A stretch of DNA of 40,668 nucleotides from Hungatella sp. (GCA_022792815.1 JAAWBS010000032.1:1-40668), one strand, 5' to 3'. Positions 8,050 through 17,531 are shown, counted from the stretch's first letter. The notes: a model not told the origin generated them from the letters alone. Numbers and translations: made by a program.

Positions 8050-8865
8050 CTACTCTTTTTCATCTGCCTCCACGGCAAACAAAACGGTTCTCCCGTCATC
8101 CACCTCATAGCTGCAGGTGACCAGTGTGTAGAGGTTTTTGACCGGCTCCTCCGGGATCTGGGCATATTCGCAGGGTTTTAACATCGCCTGGACAAAGGCC
8201 TGAAAGGATTCGTCCGTCTTAAACCTGGTCTTCCTCACCATAGGATCATTTTTTATGTAATAGCAGGACACGGCTTTCAAGTGGATAGTCTCTGTGGGAG
8301 TGTAGATCTCAAAATATTGGTGCTCTTTAAAGTATTCCTCCTCTTTATACCTGACGATATCCTTGAACATAGAACCGTTTCTCATGTTATGACCATAGAG
8401 AATGCTGTTATATCCCCTCATATCACTCTGGCTCTCGAAATCCAGAAAAATACTCCCGGCCGCCGTCTCCTCCCCCTCAAAACTTTTGTGGAGGTACATG
8501 TCGTTGTCTGCCGCCTGAACGATGGGATAGTCCACATTGGTGCCCGGAATCTTGATCCACCCCACCACATCCGGATTGATCTCAGCAAGCTCCTCAAAAT
8601 TGATGGGGGATACATAGGGCGGTTCTGTCTCCTCTATAGACTCTTCTGTCCCTTCCGTCTCTTCCTCCCGGTCAGTCGTCTCCTCCGCAGCCGCGGTGGT
8701 CTCCTCTTTTACCAGCTGAGCCAATTTCTCATATTCTCTCTGGGCCTTCCAGTCCCTCACATAATCTCCCAGGACCCACAGACCGCTTGCCAGCATCACA
8801 CAGACCAGAATCACCAATATTATCTTATGTATGCGGCCACGTCCCTGTTTCTTTTTTTCTGACAT
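8050..8865 (-). CDS. srtB: Class B sortase
   Basis: 271 residues from the ATG at 8865, which has GGAGG 8 nt upstream. An earlier in-frame ATG at 8883 has no such site. A short basic stretch precedes one membrane segment (about residues 12-32), then an acidic Glu/Thr-rich linker, then the sortase barrel. Catalytic His159 (YGHNM), Cys251 (VTCSY) and Arg259 (DGR) are all present. Sortases of this class cleave a sorting signal and attach proteins to peptidoglycan outside the membrane. The sequence matches class B in its VDYPIVQ and TCSYE motifs. No substrate with a sorting signal was seen in the window. The choline-binding protein lacks one. Confidence 0.93.
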   Translation of the reverse strand: MSEKKKQGRGRIHKIILVILVCVMLASGLWVLGDYVRDWKAQREYEKLAQLVKEETTAAAEETTDREEETEGTEESIEETEPPYVSPINFEELAEINPDVVGWIKIPGTNVDYPIVQAADNDMYLHKSFEGEETAAGSIFLDFESQSDMRGYNSILYGHNMRNGSMFKDIVRYKEEEYFKEHQYFEIYTPTETIHLKAVSCYYIKNDPMVRKTRFKTDESFQAFVQAMLKPCEYAQIPEEPVKNLYTLVTCSYEVDDGRTVLFAVEADEKE

Positions 8866-9009
8866 CTTCTTCTCCTCCCTCATAGCGCCTGCTCGGTTAC
8901 AACTTTCCTTTTTTATATATAATCAGAAAATTTCTTTTAATTTTGGTGTTTTTTCACGGATAATCTTATGTTTTTTCTGTGGTTTTAGCTAGCTTTCCTA
9001 CAAAATAAA

Positions 9010-9018
9010 TGTTATACT
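9010..9018 (+). promoter_or_regulatory. Extended -10 promoter of the SARP-type regulator
   Basis: TGTTATACT gives TATACT at 9013-9018 with the TG extension. No good -35 is seen. The start would be near 9025, about 34 nt before the ATG. The sortase upstream region (8866-9009) is AT-rich and shares this space. Confidence 0.5.
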
Positions 9019-9058
9019 ATCGTTACATTTATCTTCAAATGGCAGAAGGGGGAAAGAT

Positions 9059-10276
9059 ATGAAAAGTGATAAATGCCCTGCCATCTATGTGAATACTTTG
9101 GGGGAATTTTCTATTCGTTTAGGTGAATCACTGGTCAGCGACGCCAACAACCATTCAAAAAAGCCCTGGCTTTTATTGGAATATCTTATCATTTTCCGCA
9201 ACCGGGAGATCTCTCCTGACGAGCTGGTTGAACTGATCTGGGGAGACGAGGACAGCGCCAATCCCAACAGCGCACTCAAGACATTGATGTTTCGGGCCAG
9301 AAAGCTGCTTGTTCCTCTGGGATATCCGCCGCAGCATCTCATCACACAGCACCGCGGTTCCTATGCTTGGAATAAAAATCTGGAAACCGTCGTGGACATT
9401 GACATCTTTGAATCTCTGGCTTCCAAAGCGCTGGATCCTGCCGTTCCTTCCAATCAGCAGCTGGATTACTGTCTGGAGGCATTGGAACTGTACAAGGGAG
9501 ATTTTCTTGCAAAATCCAGCTGGGAATCATGGGTTGTGCCCTTGTCCACTTACTATCATAATCAGTACCAGAAAGTGCTTCATCGAGCCGTGGCCCTGTT
9601 AAATGAGACCCAAAACCATCCTAAGATCATCGAGATCTGTCAGCGTGGTCTGGTTTTTTCTCCCTATGACGAAGACCTCCACTATAATCTGATCTACTCC
9701 CTGTACTGCAACGGTCAGCAGCACGAGGCACTGGAACATTACAATCATACCACCGACATGCTCTACAGCGAGTTTGCCATCACGCCTTCCGAACAGTTAA
9801 AATCCCTGTACAAGACCATTCGAAATACCACACAAGGCGTGAACATGGATCTCAGCCTGATTCAGGATTCTTTTATGGAAAGCTGTACTCAGGACGGCGC
9901 TTACTTCTGTGAACTGGCTGTGTTCCGCGACATCTATCAGATCGAACAGCGGACCATCGAGCGCACGGGCGATTCCATCTATCTGTGTCTTTTGACCCTG
10001 ACAGACCTTGGAGGCAACGCGCTGGAGCGCCAGTTCCTCAATCGAGGAATGGCCGCCATGATGGATGCCATCTGTTCTTCTCTCCGCAGGGGAGATGTGT
10101 TCAGCCGTTTCAGTGTCAGCCAGTATGTGGTACTGCTTCCCACGGCCACCTACGAGAACTGCGAGACCATCATCAAGCGAATCATCCAGACCTTCCACAG
10201 CTCCTACACCAGGAAGGACCTGAGAGTATCTTTCTCGGTACAGTCTGTCATGCCCAAGTACTTTGCGGCAGACTGA
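9059..10276 (+). CDS. SARP/BTAD transcriptional regulator with a degenerate GGDEF-like C-terminus
   Basis: The 405-residue protein starts with an OmpR/PhoB-like winged helix (about 1-100; LGEFSIRLG, then LVELIWGDED). A bacterial transcriptional activator domain follows (about 110-255; LYKGDFLAKSSW, ALELYKGD, helical repeats). The last 120 residues resemble a nucleotide-cyclase fold: LRRGDVFSRF is followed by SVSQY (352-356) where GGDEF would stand, then VVLLP. The active-site residues are therefore missing, so it may be a sensor or dimer module and not a cyclase. AGGGGGA precedes the ATG. It stands alone between convergent or divergent genes, so its target is unknown. Confidence 0.8.
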   Translation: MKSDKCPAIYVNTLGEFSIRLGESLVSDANNHSKKPWLLLEYLIIFRNREISPDELVELIWGDEDSANPNSALKTLMFRARKLLVPLGYPPQHLITQHRGSYAWNKNLETVVDIDIFESLASKALDPAVPSNQQLDYCLEALELYKGDFLAKSSWESWVVPLSTYYHNQYQKVLHRAVALLNETQNHPKIIEICQRGLVFSPYDEDLHYNLIYSLYCNGQQHEALEHYNHTTDMLYSEFAITPSEQLKSLYKTIRNTTQGVNMDLSLIQDSFMESCTQDGAYFCELAVFRDIYQIEQRTIERTGDSIYLCLLTLTDLGGNALERQFLNRGMAAMMDAICSSLRRGDVFSRFSVSQYVVLLPTATYENCETIIKRIIQTFHSSYTRKDLRVSFSVQSVMPKYFAAD

Positions 10277-10294
10277 CCTTATACCTTTACATAA

Positions 10295-10334
10295 TGCCCC
10301 GAAGACGGTCCCTCCCGAACCTTCTTTCGGGGCA
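10295..10334. terminator. Hairpin between convergent regulator and prfA
   Basis: TGCCCCGAA (10295-10303) pairs with TTCGGGGCA (10326-10334) around a 22-nt loop. It lies in the 63-bp gap of two converging genes. It has no long T-run on either side, so it is a weak or protein-dependent terminator candidate. Confidence 0.45.
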
Positions 10335-10339
10335 CAGCC

Positions 10340-11416
10340 TTATGCGCTTTCACCCATCTTGGCCAGTTTCGCCGCCTGATCGGCAGCCGTCAGACTGTCT
10401 ATGATCTCCTGGATATCCCCATTCATCACAGAGTCTATCTTATACAGGGTCAGTTTGATCCGATGCTCCGTGACCCGTCCCTGAGGGAAGTTATAGGTCC
10501 TGATCTTCTCCGACCTGTCCCCGGTGCCGATCTGACTCCTGCGCTCCTCGGCCTCAGAATTCTGCCTCTTCTCCAGTTCCATATCATACAGCTTAGACCG
10601 GAGCAGACGGAATGCCTTCTCCTTGTTCTGAAGCTGGGATTTCTCCGTCTGGCTGTAGATAACGATTCCTGTAGGGATATGGGTCAGCCGCACGGCAGAG
10701 TCGGTGGTGTTGACACACTGACCTCCGTTGCCGGAAGCCCGCATCACATCGATGCGGCAGTCCTTCATGTCGATCTGCACATCTACCTCCTCCGCCTCCG
10801 GCATCACTGCCACCGTGGCTGTGGAAGTGTGAATCCTGCCTCCGCTCTCGGTCTCCGGCACCCTCTGGACCCTGTGGACTCCGCTCTCGTATTTCAGTTT
10901 CGAATAAGCCCCTTTTCCGGTCACCATGGCGATGACCTCCTTAAAGCCTCCGATTCCGTTTTCATTGACATTAATAAGCTCCACCTTCCATCGGTAGCTC
11001 TCCGCATAGTTGACATACATCCGGTACAGCTCCGCCGCAAAGAGGGCCGCCTCGTCACCGCCGGCGCCGGCTCGGATCTCCAGGATGATGTTCTTGTCAT
11101 CATTGGGGTCCTTGGGGAGAAGGAGGATCTTTAATTCCTTTTCCAGCTCCTCCACCCGTCTTCTGGCGTCAGACAGCTCCTCCTTGGCCAGCTCCCGCAT
11201 CTCCTCGTCGTTCTCCTCCTCCAGAAGTGCCACACTGTCTTCTATGTCCTGCTTTGCCTTCTTGTACTGTTTATACGCCTCCACCACCGGGGCTAAGTCC
11301 GCCTGCTCTTTCATCAGCTTCCGAAAGCGGTTCTGGTCCTCTGCCACCGAAGGGTTGTTAAGCTCCAGCATCAGCTCTTCATAATGAATCAATATATCGT
11401 CTAAACGGTCAAACAT
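10340..11416 (-). CDS. prfA: Peptide chain release factor 1
   Basis: 358 residues, standard length for RF1, which reads UAA and UAG stop codons on the ribosome and triggers peptide release. The GGQ catalytic tripeptide is at 231-233 within [15 protein letters not shown]. The preceding [14 protein letters not shown] segment belongs to the stop-recognition domain. The N-terminal coiled coil (about 1-100) is intact. The gene overlaps the end of prmC by 8 bp. PrmC methylates the Gln of GGQ, so the modifying enzyme and its substrate are translationally coupled here. Confidence 0.97.
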   Translation of the reverse strand: MFDRLDDILIHYEELMLELNNPSVAEDQNRFRKLMKEQADLAPVVEAYKQYKKAKQDIEDSVALLEEENDEEMRELAKEELSDARRRVEELEKELKILLLPKDPNDDKNIILEIRAGAGGDEAALFAAELYRMYVNYAESYRWKVELINVNENGIGGFKEVIAMVTGKGAYSKLKYESGVHRVQRVPETESGGRIHTSTATVAVMPEAEEVDVQIDMKDCRIDVMRASGNGGQCVNTTDSAVRLTHIPTGIVIYSQTEKSQLQNKEKAFRLLRSKLYDMELEKRQNSEAEERRSQIGTGDRSEKIRTYNFPQGRVTEHRIKLTLYKIDSVMNGDIQEIIDSLTAADQAAKLAKMGESA

Positions 11417-12296
11417 GGCTGCCTCCTTCTCTCTTTTTGTCCAGCTCTGCGCATACCACCCGATCCTTACCGGGCAAATCCTTGATTACCTTCACCTTGC
11501 CAAATCCGGCTTCCTCCAAAAGCGCTCTCACTGCCTCTGCCTGATCATGTCCGATCTCCAGATAGACTCGGCCTCCGTGCCGAAGCCATGTCCCTGCCTC
11601 TGCGCTGATCCTTCGGTAAAAGCTCAGGCCGTCAGCGGCTCCGTCCAGAGCCAGGCGGGGCTCATGGTCCTTCACTTCCGGGTGCAGGGTCCCGATGACG
11701 GCTGTGGGGATATAAGGCGGGTTGGACACCAGGATGTCAAAGGTCTCTCCCCGGGGCAGCGCCTCGAACAGGTCCCCCCGGAGAAACCGAATCTTTTTTT
11801 CTCCCATAAGCCACCTGGCATTGGTCTCTGCCACTTTGACGGCCTCCTCGGACACGTCGGCGGCCGTAATGTCCTCATATCCGCCCAGAACCCCCAGACT
11901 AACGGCGATACACCCGGACCCGGTGCACAGATCCAGCACTCTCACAGACATATCCCGCTCCGCCGCCAGCACCGTCTCCACCAGGGTCTCCGTGTCCTGG
12001 CGGGGGATCAGTACATGGCGGTCAACCCGGAAGGTAAGCCCCATAAAATCCTGGCTGCCGAGAATCTGCTGAATGGGCATCCTGCCGCACCGCTTCCCGA
12101 TCATCTGCCGGTAGTCTGCCGCAGCCCGTATCACAGGCTCCGACTCCTCCAGGTCTTCCATCCGCCTCATGAGAAAATGTACCATGTCCAGATCAAAGGC
12201 GGCCAGAAGGAGCCTCTTCGCATCTTCCCCCGCCTCCGGGGCCCCGGCCCGCTCAAGGCGCCCGGTTCCCTCATTCCACAACTGAAACAGTGTCAT
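11409..12296 (-). CDS. prmC: Release factor glutamine N5-methyltransferase
   Basis: 295 residues. An N-terminal helical domain (about 1-85) is followed by a Rossmann methyltransferase with the SAM-binding [14 protein letters not shown] and the catalytic NPPY at 192-195. PrmC methylates the GGQ glutamine of RF1 and RF2 with S-adenosylmethionine. Its stop codon lies within the prfA start, and its ATG is 1 nt after the stop of the DUF1385 gene, so the three are tightly packed in one transcript. Confidence 0.95.
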   Translation of the reverse strand: MTLFQLWNEGTGRLERAGAPEAGEDAKRLLLAAFDLDMVHFLMRRMEDLEESEPVIRAAADYRQMIGKRCGRMPIQQILGSQDFMGLTFRVDRHVLIPRQDTETLVETVLAAERDMSVRVLDLCTGSGCIAVSLGVLGGYEDITAADVSEEAVKVAETNARWLMGEKKIRFLRGDLFEALPRGETFDILVSNPPYIPTAVIGTLHPEVKDHEPRLALDGAADGLSFYRRISAEAGTWLRHGGRVYLEIGHDQAEAVRALLEEAGFGKVKVIKDLPGKDRVVCAELDKKREGGSHV

Positions 12297-12297
12297 C

Positions 12298-13236
12298 TTA
12301 TCCTCTCTCCGGAAAATTCTCTTTCAGATACGCTCTCCAGTCAAAGACAGCCTCCACCGCGGCGATGGCCACCTCGATCATGCTGTCGTCCGGCTCTTTG
12401 GTGGTCATGTTCTGCATCCACATCCCCGGTTTACTCAAAAGATTTACGATCCCTGCATCGCTTCTCCCGGCGATCCTCAGGAATTCATAAGAGATCCCGG
12501 CGATGACGGGAATCAGCAGGATCCTGCTGACCGCCTTGAGAAGAAAGCCGTCCACCCTCACCACCATAAAAAACAGGATGCTGATCATCATGACGATGAT
12601 GAGAAAGCTGGTCCCGCAGCGCTTGTGCTGCTTGGAGCTGGCCCTGACGTTGTCCACGGTCAACTCCAGCCCGTGTTCGATGCAGTTAATACACTTGTGC
12701 TCCGCCCCGTGATACATAAATGTGCGGCGGATATCCTCCATATTGGAGATAATCTTGATATAGCCGATGAAAATGGCCAGCCGGATGATCCCCTCCAAAA
12801 ATGCCATCACCGTGTCCGATGGGACCAGAGGACGGATCAGGCTGCTGATCCCCAGGGGCAGTACCATGAAAATGGCGATGGCTGCGATCACGGAAAACAC
12901 CATGACGATGGGCATCAGCACCTTCTCCAGGGCCTCCCCAAAATGGTTATCCAGCCATTTTTCAAATTTTGACGGCTCCTCTTCTTCATCGTCCTCAAAA
13001 AAACTGGCGGAAAAGGTCAGTGTTCTCATCCCCAGGATCATGGAATCCGCAAAGCTGAACACACCTCTCACAAAGGGCAGAGCGAAAAACCGTACCCGCT
13101 CCGTCAGGCTGACATAGCGGTCCCTCTTCACCTCGATCTCCCCGTCAGGCTTTCTGACAGCCGTGGCATATTCCTGCTTATTCTTCATCATGATCCCTTC
13201 AATGACAGCCTGGCCGCCGATCCCGGAATATTTCAT
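12298..13236 (-). CDS. DUF1385 membrane protein
   Basis: 312 residues beginning MKYSGIGGQAVIEGIMMKN, the highly conserved start of the DUF1385 family, often found beside rpmE, prmC and prfA in Firmicutes. Hydrophobic segments near residues 95-160, 215-235 and 240-255 suggest several membrane spans. A conserved YHGAEHKCINC motif with His and Cys residues could bind metal. The biochemical role of the family is not known to me. The ribosome site is weak (GGAG before the ATG). It is separated from rpmE by a strong hairpin. Confidence 0.85.
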   Translation of the reverse strand: MKYSGIGGQAVIEGIMMKNKQEYATAVRKPDGEIEVKRDRYVSLTERVRFFALPFVRGVFSFADSMILGMRTLTFSASFFEDDEEEEPSKFEKWLDNHFGEALEKVLMPIVMVFSVIAAIAIFMVLPLGISSLIRPLVPSDTVMAFLEGIIRLAIFIGYIKIISNMEDIRRTFMYHGAEHKCINCIEHGLELTVDNVRASSKQHKRCGTSFLIIVMMISILFFMVVRVDGFLLKAVSRILLIPVIAGISYEFLRIAGRSDAGIVNLLSKPGMWMQNMTTKEPDDSMIEVAIAAVEAVFDWRAYLKENFPERG

Positions 13237-13261
13237 ATTATTTTCTCCTGTTTGCTATAGC

Positions 13262-13312
13262 AAAGGACAGGTTGAGCATAAGTGTCTCCACTTAGGTCTC
13301 AACCTGTCCTTT
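13262..13312 (-). terminator. Long nested hairpin between rpmE and DUF1385
   Basis: A 15-bp perfect stem (13262-13276 with 13298-13312; outer arm AAAGGACAGGTTGAG) encloses a second small stem TAAGTG/CACTTA. On the minus strand it ends in CCTTTGC, a poor U-run. It may partly end the rpmE transcript and set the level of the DUF1385-prmC-prfA genes. Confidence 0.65.
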
Positions 13313-13325
13313 ACTCATACTCTGA

Positions 13326-13535
13326 TTAGTTGGCAGCGTTCATGCCATACTTACGATTGAACTTATCGATACGTCCGCGGGCCATGATGTTCTTCTGCTG
13401 ACCGGTGTAGAAGGAATGGCACTTGGAACACACCTCTACGTGAATCTCCGGCTTAGTAGAGCCTGTCACAAACTCGTTCCCGCAGTTGCAGGTAACTTTT
13501 GCCTGGTAATACGTTGGATGGATACCTTCTCTCAT
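13326..13535 (-). CDS. rpmE: 50S ribosomal protein L31
   Basis: 69 residues from ATG at 13535. The frame can be extended to a GTG at 13544, but the AGGTG ribosome site fits the ATG and family proteins start MREGIHP. It is the zinc-containing form, with the metal ligands in CNCG and VCSKC. L31 sits on the central protuberance of the large subunit. It has its own promoter and a leader of about 118 nt. Confidence 0.96.
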   Translation of the reverse strand: MREGIHPTYYQAKVTCNCGNEFVTGSTKPEIHVEVCSKCHSFYTGQQKNIMARGRIDKFNRKYGMNAAN

Positions 13536-13652
13536 GACTTTCACCTCACAAATCCTTTTATCCTATTACTTGCTGCCGGCTGTCCGCCTGGTACCTTAAG
13601 GGATATCCTGCCGGGACCCTCCGGCATCATCATCACATTTACGATTAAACAG
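13536..13652 (-). promoter_or_regulatory. Leader of rpmE, candidate L31 autoregulatory element
   Basis: Between the predicted transcription start (near 13653) and the L31 start lie about 118 nt with GC-rich stems: a CCGGAGGGTCCCGG segment and CAGGCGGACAGCCGGCAG. Firmicutes L31 genes often have a conserved leader bound by the protein. A covariance model search would decide whether this is one. Confidence 0.4.
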
Positions 13653-13659
13653 CTTGTTC

Positions 13660-13688
13660 AGTATATCATAGAATAATTCTTTATGCAA
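13660..13688 (-). promoter_or_regulatory. SigA-type promoter of rpmE
   Basis: On the minus strand TTGCAT (13683-13688), a 17-bp spacer, then TATACT (13660-13665) preceded by TG, giving an extended -10. Confidence 0.75.
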
Positions 13689-13726
13689 GCCCAAATTTCT
13701 TCAAAACACGGGGAATTCCTCTAGTT

Positions 13727-15196
13727 TTAGAAAAATCTCATCCTCTTTGCGTTGTCGATGAACTCCCGGTTGGTCTTGGTCTTGGCAAACAGGTCCAGGA
13801 TCCGCTCCACTGACTCCTCCGGCTTTAAGCTGTTGGTGGCCTTGCGGACCATGTCCACACATTCTTTCTCCTCCCCATTGAGAAGCAGGTGATCGTTTCT
13901 CGTGCCGGACTTTAAGATGTCGATGGCCGGGAAGATTCGTTTTTCCGAAAGCTTTCTGTCCAGAACCAGTTCCATGTTGCCGGTGCCCTTGAATTCCTCA
14001 TAGATCACATCGTCCATACGGCTTCCCGTGTCCACCAGGGCAGTGGCAAGGATAGTCAGACTGCCGCCCTCTCTCATGTTACGGGCCGCACCGAAGAATC
14101 TCTTGGGCATGTGGAGGGCCGCCGGGTCCAGACCGCCGGAAAGCGTACGCCCGCTGGGGGGAACCACCAGGTTATAGGCCCTGGCCAGACGGGTGATACT
14201 GTCCAAAAGAATCACTACGTCTCTCCCGTGCTCCACCAGGCGCCTGGCTCTCTCGATGACCATCTCGGACACTCGTTTATGGCGCTCTGCCAGCTCATCG
14301 AAGGTGGAATAAATCACCTCCACATTCTTTCCTGTCACCGATTCCTTGATATCCGTAACCTCCTCGGGACGCTCGTCGATGAGGAGAATGATCAGATGCA
14401 TATCCGGATTATTGGTGGTGATGGCCTGGGCTACCTGTTTCAGCAGCGTAGTCTTACCCGCCTTCGGCGGTGACACGATCATACCGCGCTGCCCCTTGCC
14501 GATGGGGGAGAGCAGGTCCAGCACTCTCATGGCCGTGGTATTTATCTTTCCTTTTGTCTCCATGTGAAGCCGCTCGTTGGGGAAAATTGGGGTTAAGTCC
14601 TCGAAATTGGGACGGCGCTCGATCACGGACGGCGGATAGCCGTTGATGGATGTGACATAGAGCAGTGCCGCAAATTTTTCGGTAGCCGCCTTGATTCTGC
14701 GGTTGCCCTTTATGATGTCTCCGGTCTTCATGTTAAAACGGCGGATCTGAGACGGAGCTACATATACATCGTTCTCGCCCGGCAGGAAATTCTCGCAGCG
14801 GATAAAGCCGAATCCGTCGGGCATGACCTCCAGTATTCCGTTGGCCTCGATGCCGCTGTCCAATTCGGGCATATCCTGGGGGCCTTCTGCCACCGGCGCG
14901 GGATTATAGTTCTTCTTGCCTTCCGTCACCACCGCCTGGCTCTGAGGGGCATTCTGGTTCCTGACCGGTCTGGCGGCTTCTCTCGTGTTGTCGCGGGGAC
15001 CGGGGTTCTCCCTCACGGCCTCTCTCACAGGCTCCTGGCGCTGTGCCGGCTTCTTCTGCTCTTCCATCTCTTTGTCCTTCTCACAGAGGAGATTGATCAG
15101 ATCACCTTTCTTCATACCGCTGATTCCTTTTATTCCCTGGGACTTGGCGATTTCTTTCAGCTGAGCCAGCGGTAATGTCTGCAATTTTTCTCGCAT
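13727..15196 (-). CDS. rho: Transcription termination factor Rho
   Basis: 489 residues. The Rho N-terminal domain (1-45; [13 protein letters not shown]) is followed by a polar, low-complexity linker of about 75 residues rich in Arg, Glu, Pro and Gln. The cold-shock-like RNA-binding domain comes next (about 118-190; [14 protein letters not shown]), then the RecA-type ATPase with Walker [11 protein letters not shown] near 243-252 and Walker [11 protein letters not shown]. Rho is a hexameric helicase that stops RNA polymerase at C-rich transcripts. The inserted linker is longer than in E. coli Rho; such insertions occur in many Clostridia and Actinobacteria. AAGGAGAG precedes the ATG. Confidence 0.97.
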   Translation of the reverse strand: MREKLQTLPLAQLKEIAKSQGIKGISGMKKGDLINLLCEKDKEMEEQKKPAQRQEPVREAVRENPGPRDNTREAARPVRNQNAPQSQAVVTEGKKNYNPAPVAEGPQDMPELDSGIEANGILEVMPDGFGFIRCENFLPGENDVYVAPSQIRRFNMKTGDIIKGNRRIKAATEKFAALLYVTSINGYPPSVIERRPNFEDLTPIFPNERLHMETKGKINTTAMRVLDLLSPIGKGQRGMIVSPPKAGKTTLLKQVAQAITTNNPDMHLIILLIDERPEEVTDIKESVTGKNVEVIYSTFDELAERHKRVSEMVIERARRLVEHGRDVVILLDSITRLARAYNLVVPPSGRTLSGGLDPAALHMPKRFFGAARNMREGGSLTILATALVDTGSRMDDVIYEEFKGTGNMELVLDRKLSEKRIFPAIDILKSGTRNDHLLLNGEEKECVDMVRKATNSLKPEESVERILDLFAKTKTNREFIDNAKRMRFF

Positions 15197-15312
15197 ATTT
15201 CGTTCTCTCCTTTTTTGTTGCTTCTCAAGATTTTCTTATTCTGTTCTGTTCTCGTTCAGGGATTGTTCCTTGTGAACCAGGAATAACTGAAATGTTCTTG
15301 AAGTTAAGATTC

Positions 15313-15353
15313 GGCGGTCTCTTCGACCGCCTCTATCGTTGGTTACCATTATA
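15313..15353 (-). promoter_or_regulatory. rho promoter (-10) and leader hairpin
   Basis: On the minus strand TATAAT at 15348-15353 could serve as -10, with no good -35. Just downstream GGCGGTC and GACCGCC (15325-15331 and 15313-15319) form a 7-bp hairpin with a 5-nt loop. The leader to the rho ATG is about 145 nt, long enough for Rho autoregulation, which is known in other bacteria. Confidence 0.45.
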
Positions 15354-15377
15354 AACCATCTTTTGGAAAAAGAAAAG

Positions 15378-16694
15378 CTATTTTTTTTGTAATTCCATAA
15401 AATTACTCACTTTTTTCTCATATCCCTGGTCCGACATGTGATAGAACTGCCGTCCTTCCATGCCGTCGGGCAGATACTGCTGCTTCACATAGTGGCCCGG
15501 GTAATCGTGGGGATACAGATACCCGGCCCCGTGTCCTAACTTCTCTGCCCCCTTATAGTGCTTGTCCTGAAGGTGGACCGGAACCGGCATAGCCTTCTCC
15601 GCGGCCACTGCCTCCATAGCCTCGCCAATGGCCGTCACGACAGAATTGCTCTTGGGCGCAGTGGCCACATAGATGGCTGCCTGGGCCAGGATGATCCGGG
15701 CTTCCGGCATCCCCACCCGCTCCACGGCCTGGGCGGCGCTGACTGCCACCGTCAGGGCCTGAGGGTCCGCCATGCCCACATCCTCGGCCGCGTGAATCAT
15801 GATCCTCCTGGCGATAAATCTGATGTCCTCCCCCGCATACAGCATCCTTGCCAGATAGTACACGGCGGCATCCGGGTCGGACCCTCTCATGCTCTTGATG
15901 AAGGCGGAGATGGTGTCATAGTGATTGTCTCCGTCCTTGTCATAGCGGATCACCCGCTTCTGGATGCACTCCTGAGCCACATTTATATCGATGTGAATCT
16001 TCCCGTCCCCAGACCGCTCGGTGGTGAGAATCCCCAGCTCCAGCGCATTGAGGGCGGCCCTGGCGTCCCCTCCGGCCACGTCTGCCAGAAAGTCCGCAGC
16101 CTCCTCGTCGATCTGGGCATCATAGCTCCCCATGCCCCGCTCCCGGTCACGGACTGCCCGGACGATCAGCTCCTTGATATCCTCTTTCTCCAGGCTTTTC
16201 AGCTCAAACACCCGGCTTCGGGACAGCAGGGCGCCGTTGACCTCAAAATAAGGGTTCTCTGTGGTGGCTCCTATGAGGATCAAAGTCCCGTCCTCCACAA
16301 AAGGGAGCAGGTAATCCTGCTGGCCCTTGTTGAACCGGTGAATCTCATCCACAAACAGGATCGTCTTCTTTCCGTACATCCCCAAGCTGTCCTTTGCCTC
16401 CCTCACCACTTCCTCCATATCCTTCTTTCCGGCCACCGTGGCGTTGATCTGGCGGAAATTGGCCCTGGTGGTGTTGGCGATCACCTTTGCCAGAGTGGTC
16501 TTTCCGGTGCCGGGCGGTCCGTAGAAGATCACCGACCCCAGTTTGTCCGCCTCGATGGCCCGATACAGCAGCTTGTCTTTTCCTACGATATGCTTCTGGC
16601 CCACCACCTCATCTAAGGTCACCGGACGAAGCCGGGAAGCCAGCGGAGACTCCTTCTCCATCGTATTACTTCTCATATAGTCAAACAGATCCAT
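15378..16694 (-). CDS. rarA: Replication-associated recombination protein A (AAA+ ATPase)
   Basis: 438 residues from ATG at 16694, preceded by GGGGAGAAGGA. An earlier ATG at 16715 overlaps the previous gene's stop (ATGA) but has no ribosome site, and family members start MDLFDYMRS. RarA/MgsA is a clamp-loader-like ATPase working at stalled replication forks. Walker A GPPGTGKT is at 59-66, Walker B FVDEIHR follows, and the MgsA C-terminal tetramerisation domain (HLQDKHYKGAEKLGHGAGYLYPHDYP) is complete. It follows a polysaccharide deacetylase gene by 17 nt. Confidence 0.95.
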   Translation of the reverse strand: MDLFDYMRSNTMEKESPLASRLRPVTLDEVVGQKHIVGKDKLLYRAIEADKLGSVIFYGPPGTGKTTLAKVIANTTRANFRQINATVAGKKDMEEVVREAKDSLGMYGKKTILFVDEIHRFNKGQQDYLLPFVEDGTLILIGATTENPYFEVNGALLSRSRVFELKSLEKEDIKELIVRAVRDRERGMGSYDAQIDEEAADFLADVAGGDARAALNALELGILTTERSGDGKIHIDINVAQECIQKRVIRYDKDGDNHYDTISAFIKSMRGSDPDAAVYYLARMLYAGEDIRFIARRIMIHAAEDVGMADPQALTVAVSAAQAVERVGMPEARIILAQAAIYVATAPKSNSVVTAIGEAMEAVAAEKAMPVPVHLQDKHYKGAEKLGHGAGYLYPHDYPGHYVKQQYLPDGMEGRQFYHMSDQGYEKKVSNFMELQKK

Positions 16695-16711
16695 GTTTCC
16701 TTCTCCCCTGT

Positions 16712-17440
16712 TCATTCGATCAGCAGTTCGTCTACCGTAACAAAATTATAGCCTTCTCTCGTAAGTGTGTCAATGACTTCCAGTGCCGCCTCCACGGAAG
16801 TGCCGTACACGTCATGAAGCAGGATGATGCTCCCGTCCTCCACATGGGTGACGATATGCCTCACGATCCTGTCCCTGTTCTGAGTCTTCCAGTCCAAAGG
16901 ATCCACGTTCCACAACACCACCTTCATGGGAACAATGCACTCCAGTTCCTCGCTCCAGGAACCAAACGGAGGACGGACATACTCCGGGGTCTGCCCTGTG
17001 ATCTCCCTGATCTTTTCATTGGTTCGATTGATCTGATCACAGGCCTCCTTGGTCTGCTCCTTGGTCAGCTGCATATGATTCTGGCTGTGATTGCCGATGA
17101 GATGCCCCTCCTCCTTCATCTGGCGGATGATGTCCTCGTTGCCGTCGATATTTTGTCCGATGAGAAAAAAAGTCACATGGACGCCCCTCTCCTTCAGTCC
17201 TTTTAAGAGCGCGGGAGTGTAGACCGGGTGAGGGCCATCGTCGAAGGTGAGGGCCACATACTTTTCTTTTGAGCAGTCCGGCTCCTCGGCTTCTGCCGCT
17301 GCCTGACGTGCCCGAATGTCCTCTCCACGGCTCAAAAAGAAGGCTTTGCCTGCGGCATCGGCCATCAGGAATAAACCGACCAATCCCCACAGAATCAGGG
17401 CCGCCCTTTTTCGGAACCCTGTTTTTCCCCATTCTGACAT
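16712..17440 (-). CDS. Membrane-anchored polysaccharide deacetylase (PdaA/PdaB-like)
   Basis: 242 residues from ATG at 17440. The open frame continues further up, into the 273-bp mobile element, but no start there has a ribosome site. One membrane segment (about 14-32) anchors an extracytoplasmic NodB domain with all five motifs: TFDDGPH, GNHSQNH (zinc His pair), RPPFGSW, DPLDW and ILLHD. Such enzymes remove acetyl groups from peptidoglycan or GlcNAc polymers. A SigE-like promoter is visible at 17471-17497, which would fit a sporulation role like PdaB. That role is inferred. rarA follows 17 nt downstream. Confidence 0.88.
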   Translation of the reverse strand: MSEWGKTGFRKRAALILWGLVGLFLMADAAGKAFFLSRGEDIRARQAAAEAEEPDCSKEKYVALTFDDGPHPVYTPALLKGLKERGVHVTFFLIGQNIDGNEDIIRQMKEEGHLIGNHSQNHMQLTKEQTKEACDQINRTNEKIREITGQTPEYVRPPFGSWSEELECIVPMKVVLWNVDPLDWKTQNRDRIVRHIVTHVEDGSIILLHDVYGTSVEAALEVIDTLTREGYNFVTVDELLIE

Positions 17441-17470
17441 ACTTCCGCCCCTGCTGTCTGTTATCAACTC

Positions 17471-17497
17471 ATTGTATGCGTGGACGGCTGGTTTTAG
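17471..17497 (-). promoter_or_regulatory. Possible SigE (mother-cell) promoter of the deacetylase gene
   Basis: On the minus strand CATACAAT (17471-17478) matches the SigE -10 consensus CATACAnT, and CTA lies 16 bp upstream (17495-17497; consensus ATA). The start would be near 17464, 24 nt before the ATG. No SigA-type promoter was seen in this stretch. Confidence 0.35.
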
Positions 17498-17531
17498 TCG
17501 TTTTGGGACGCTGCCTTTTTCGGCAGCAGCC

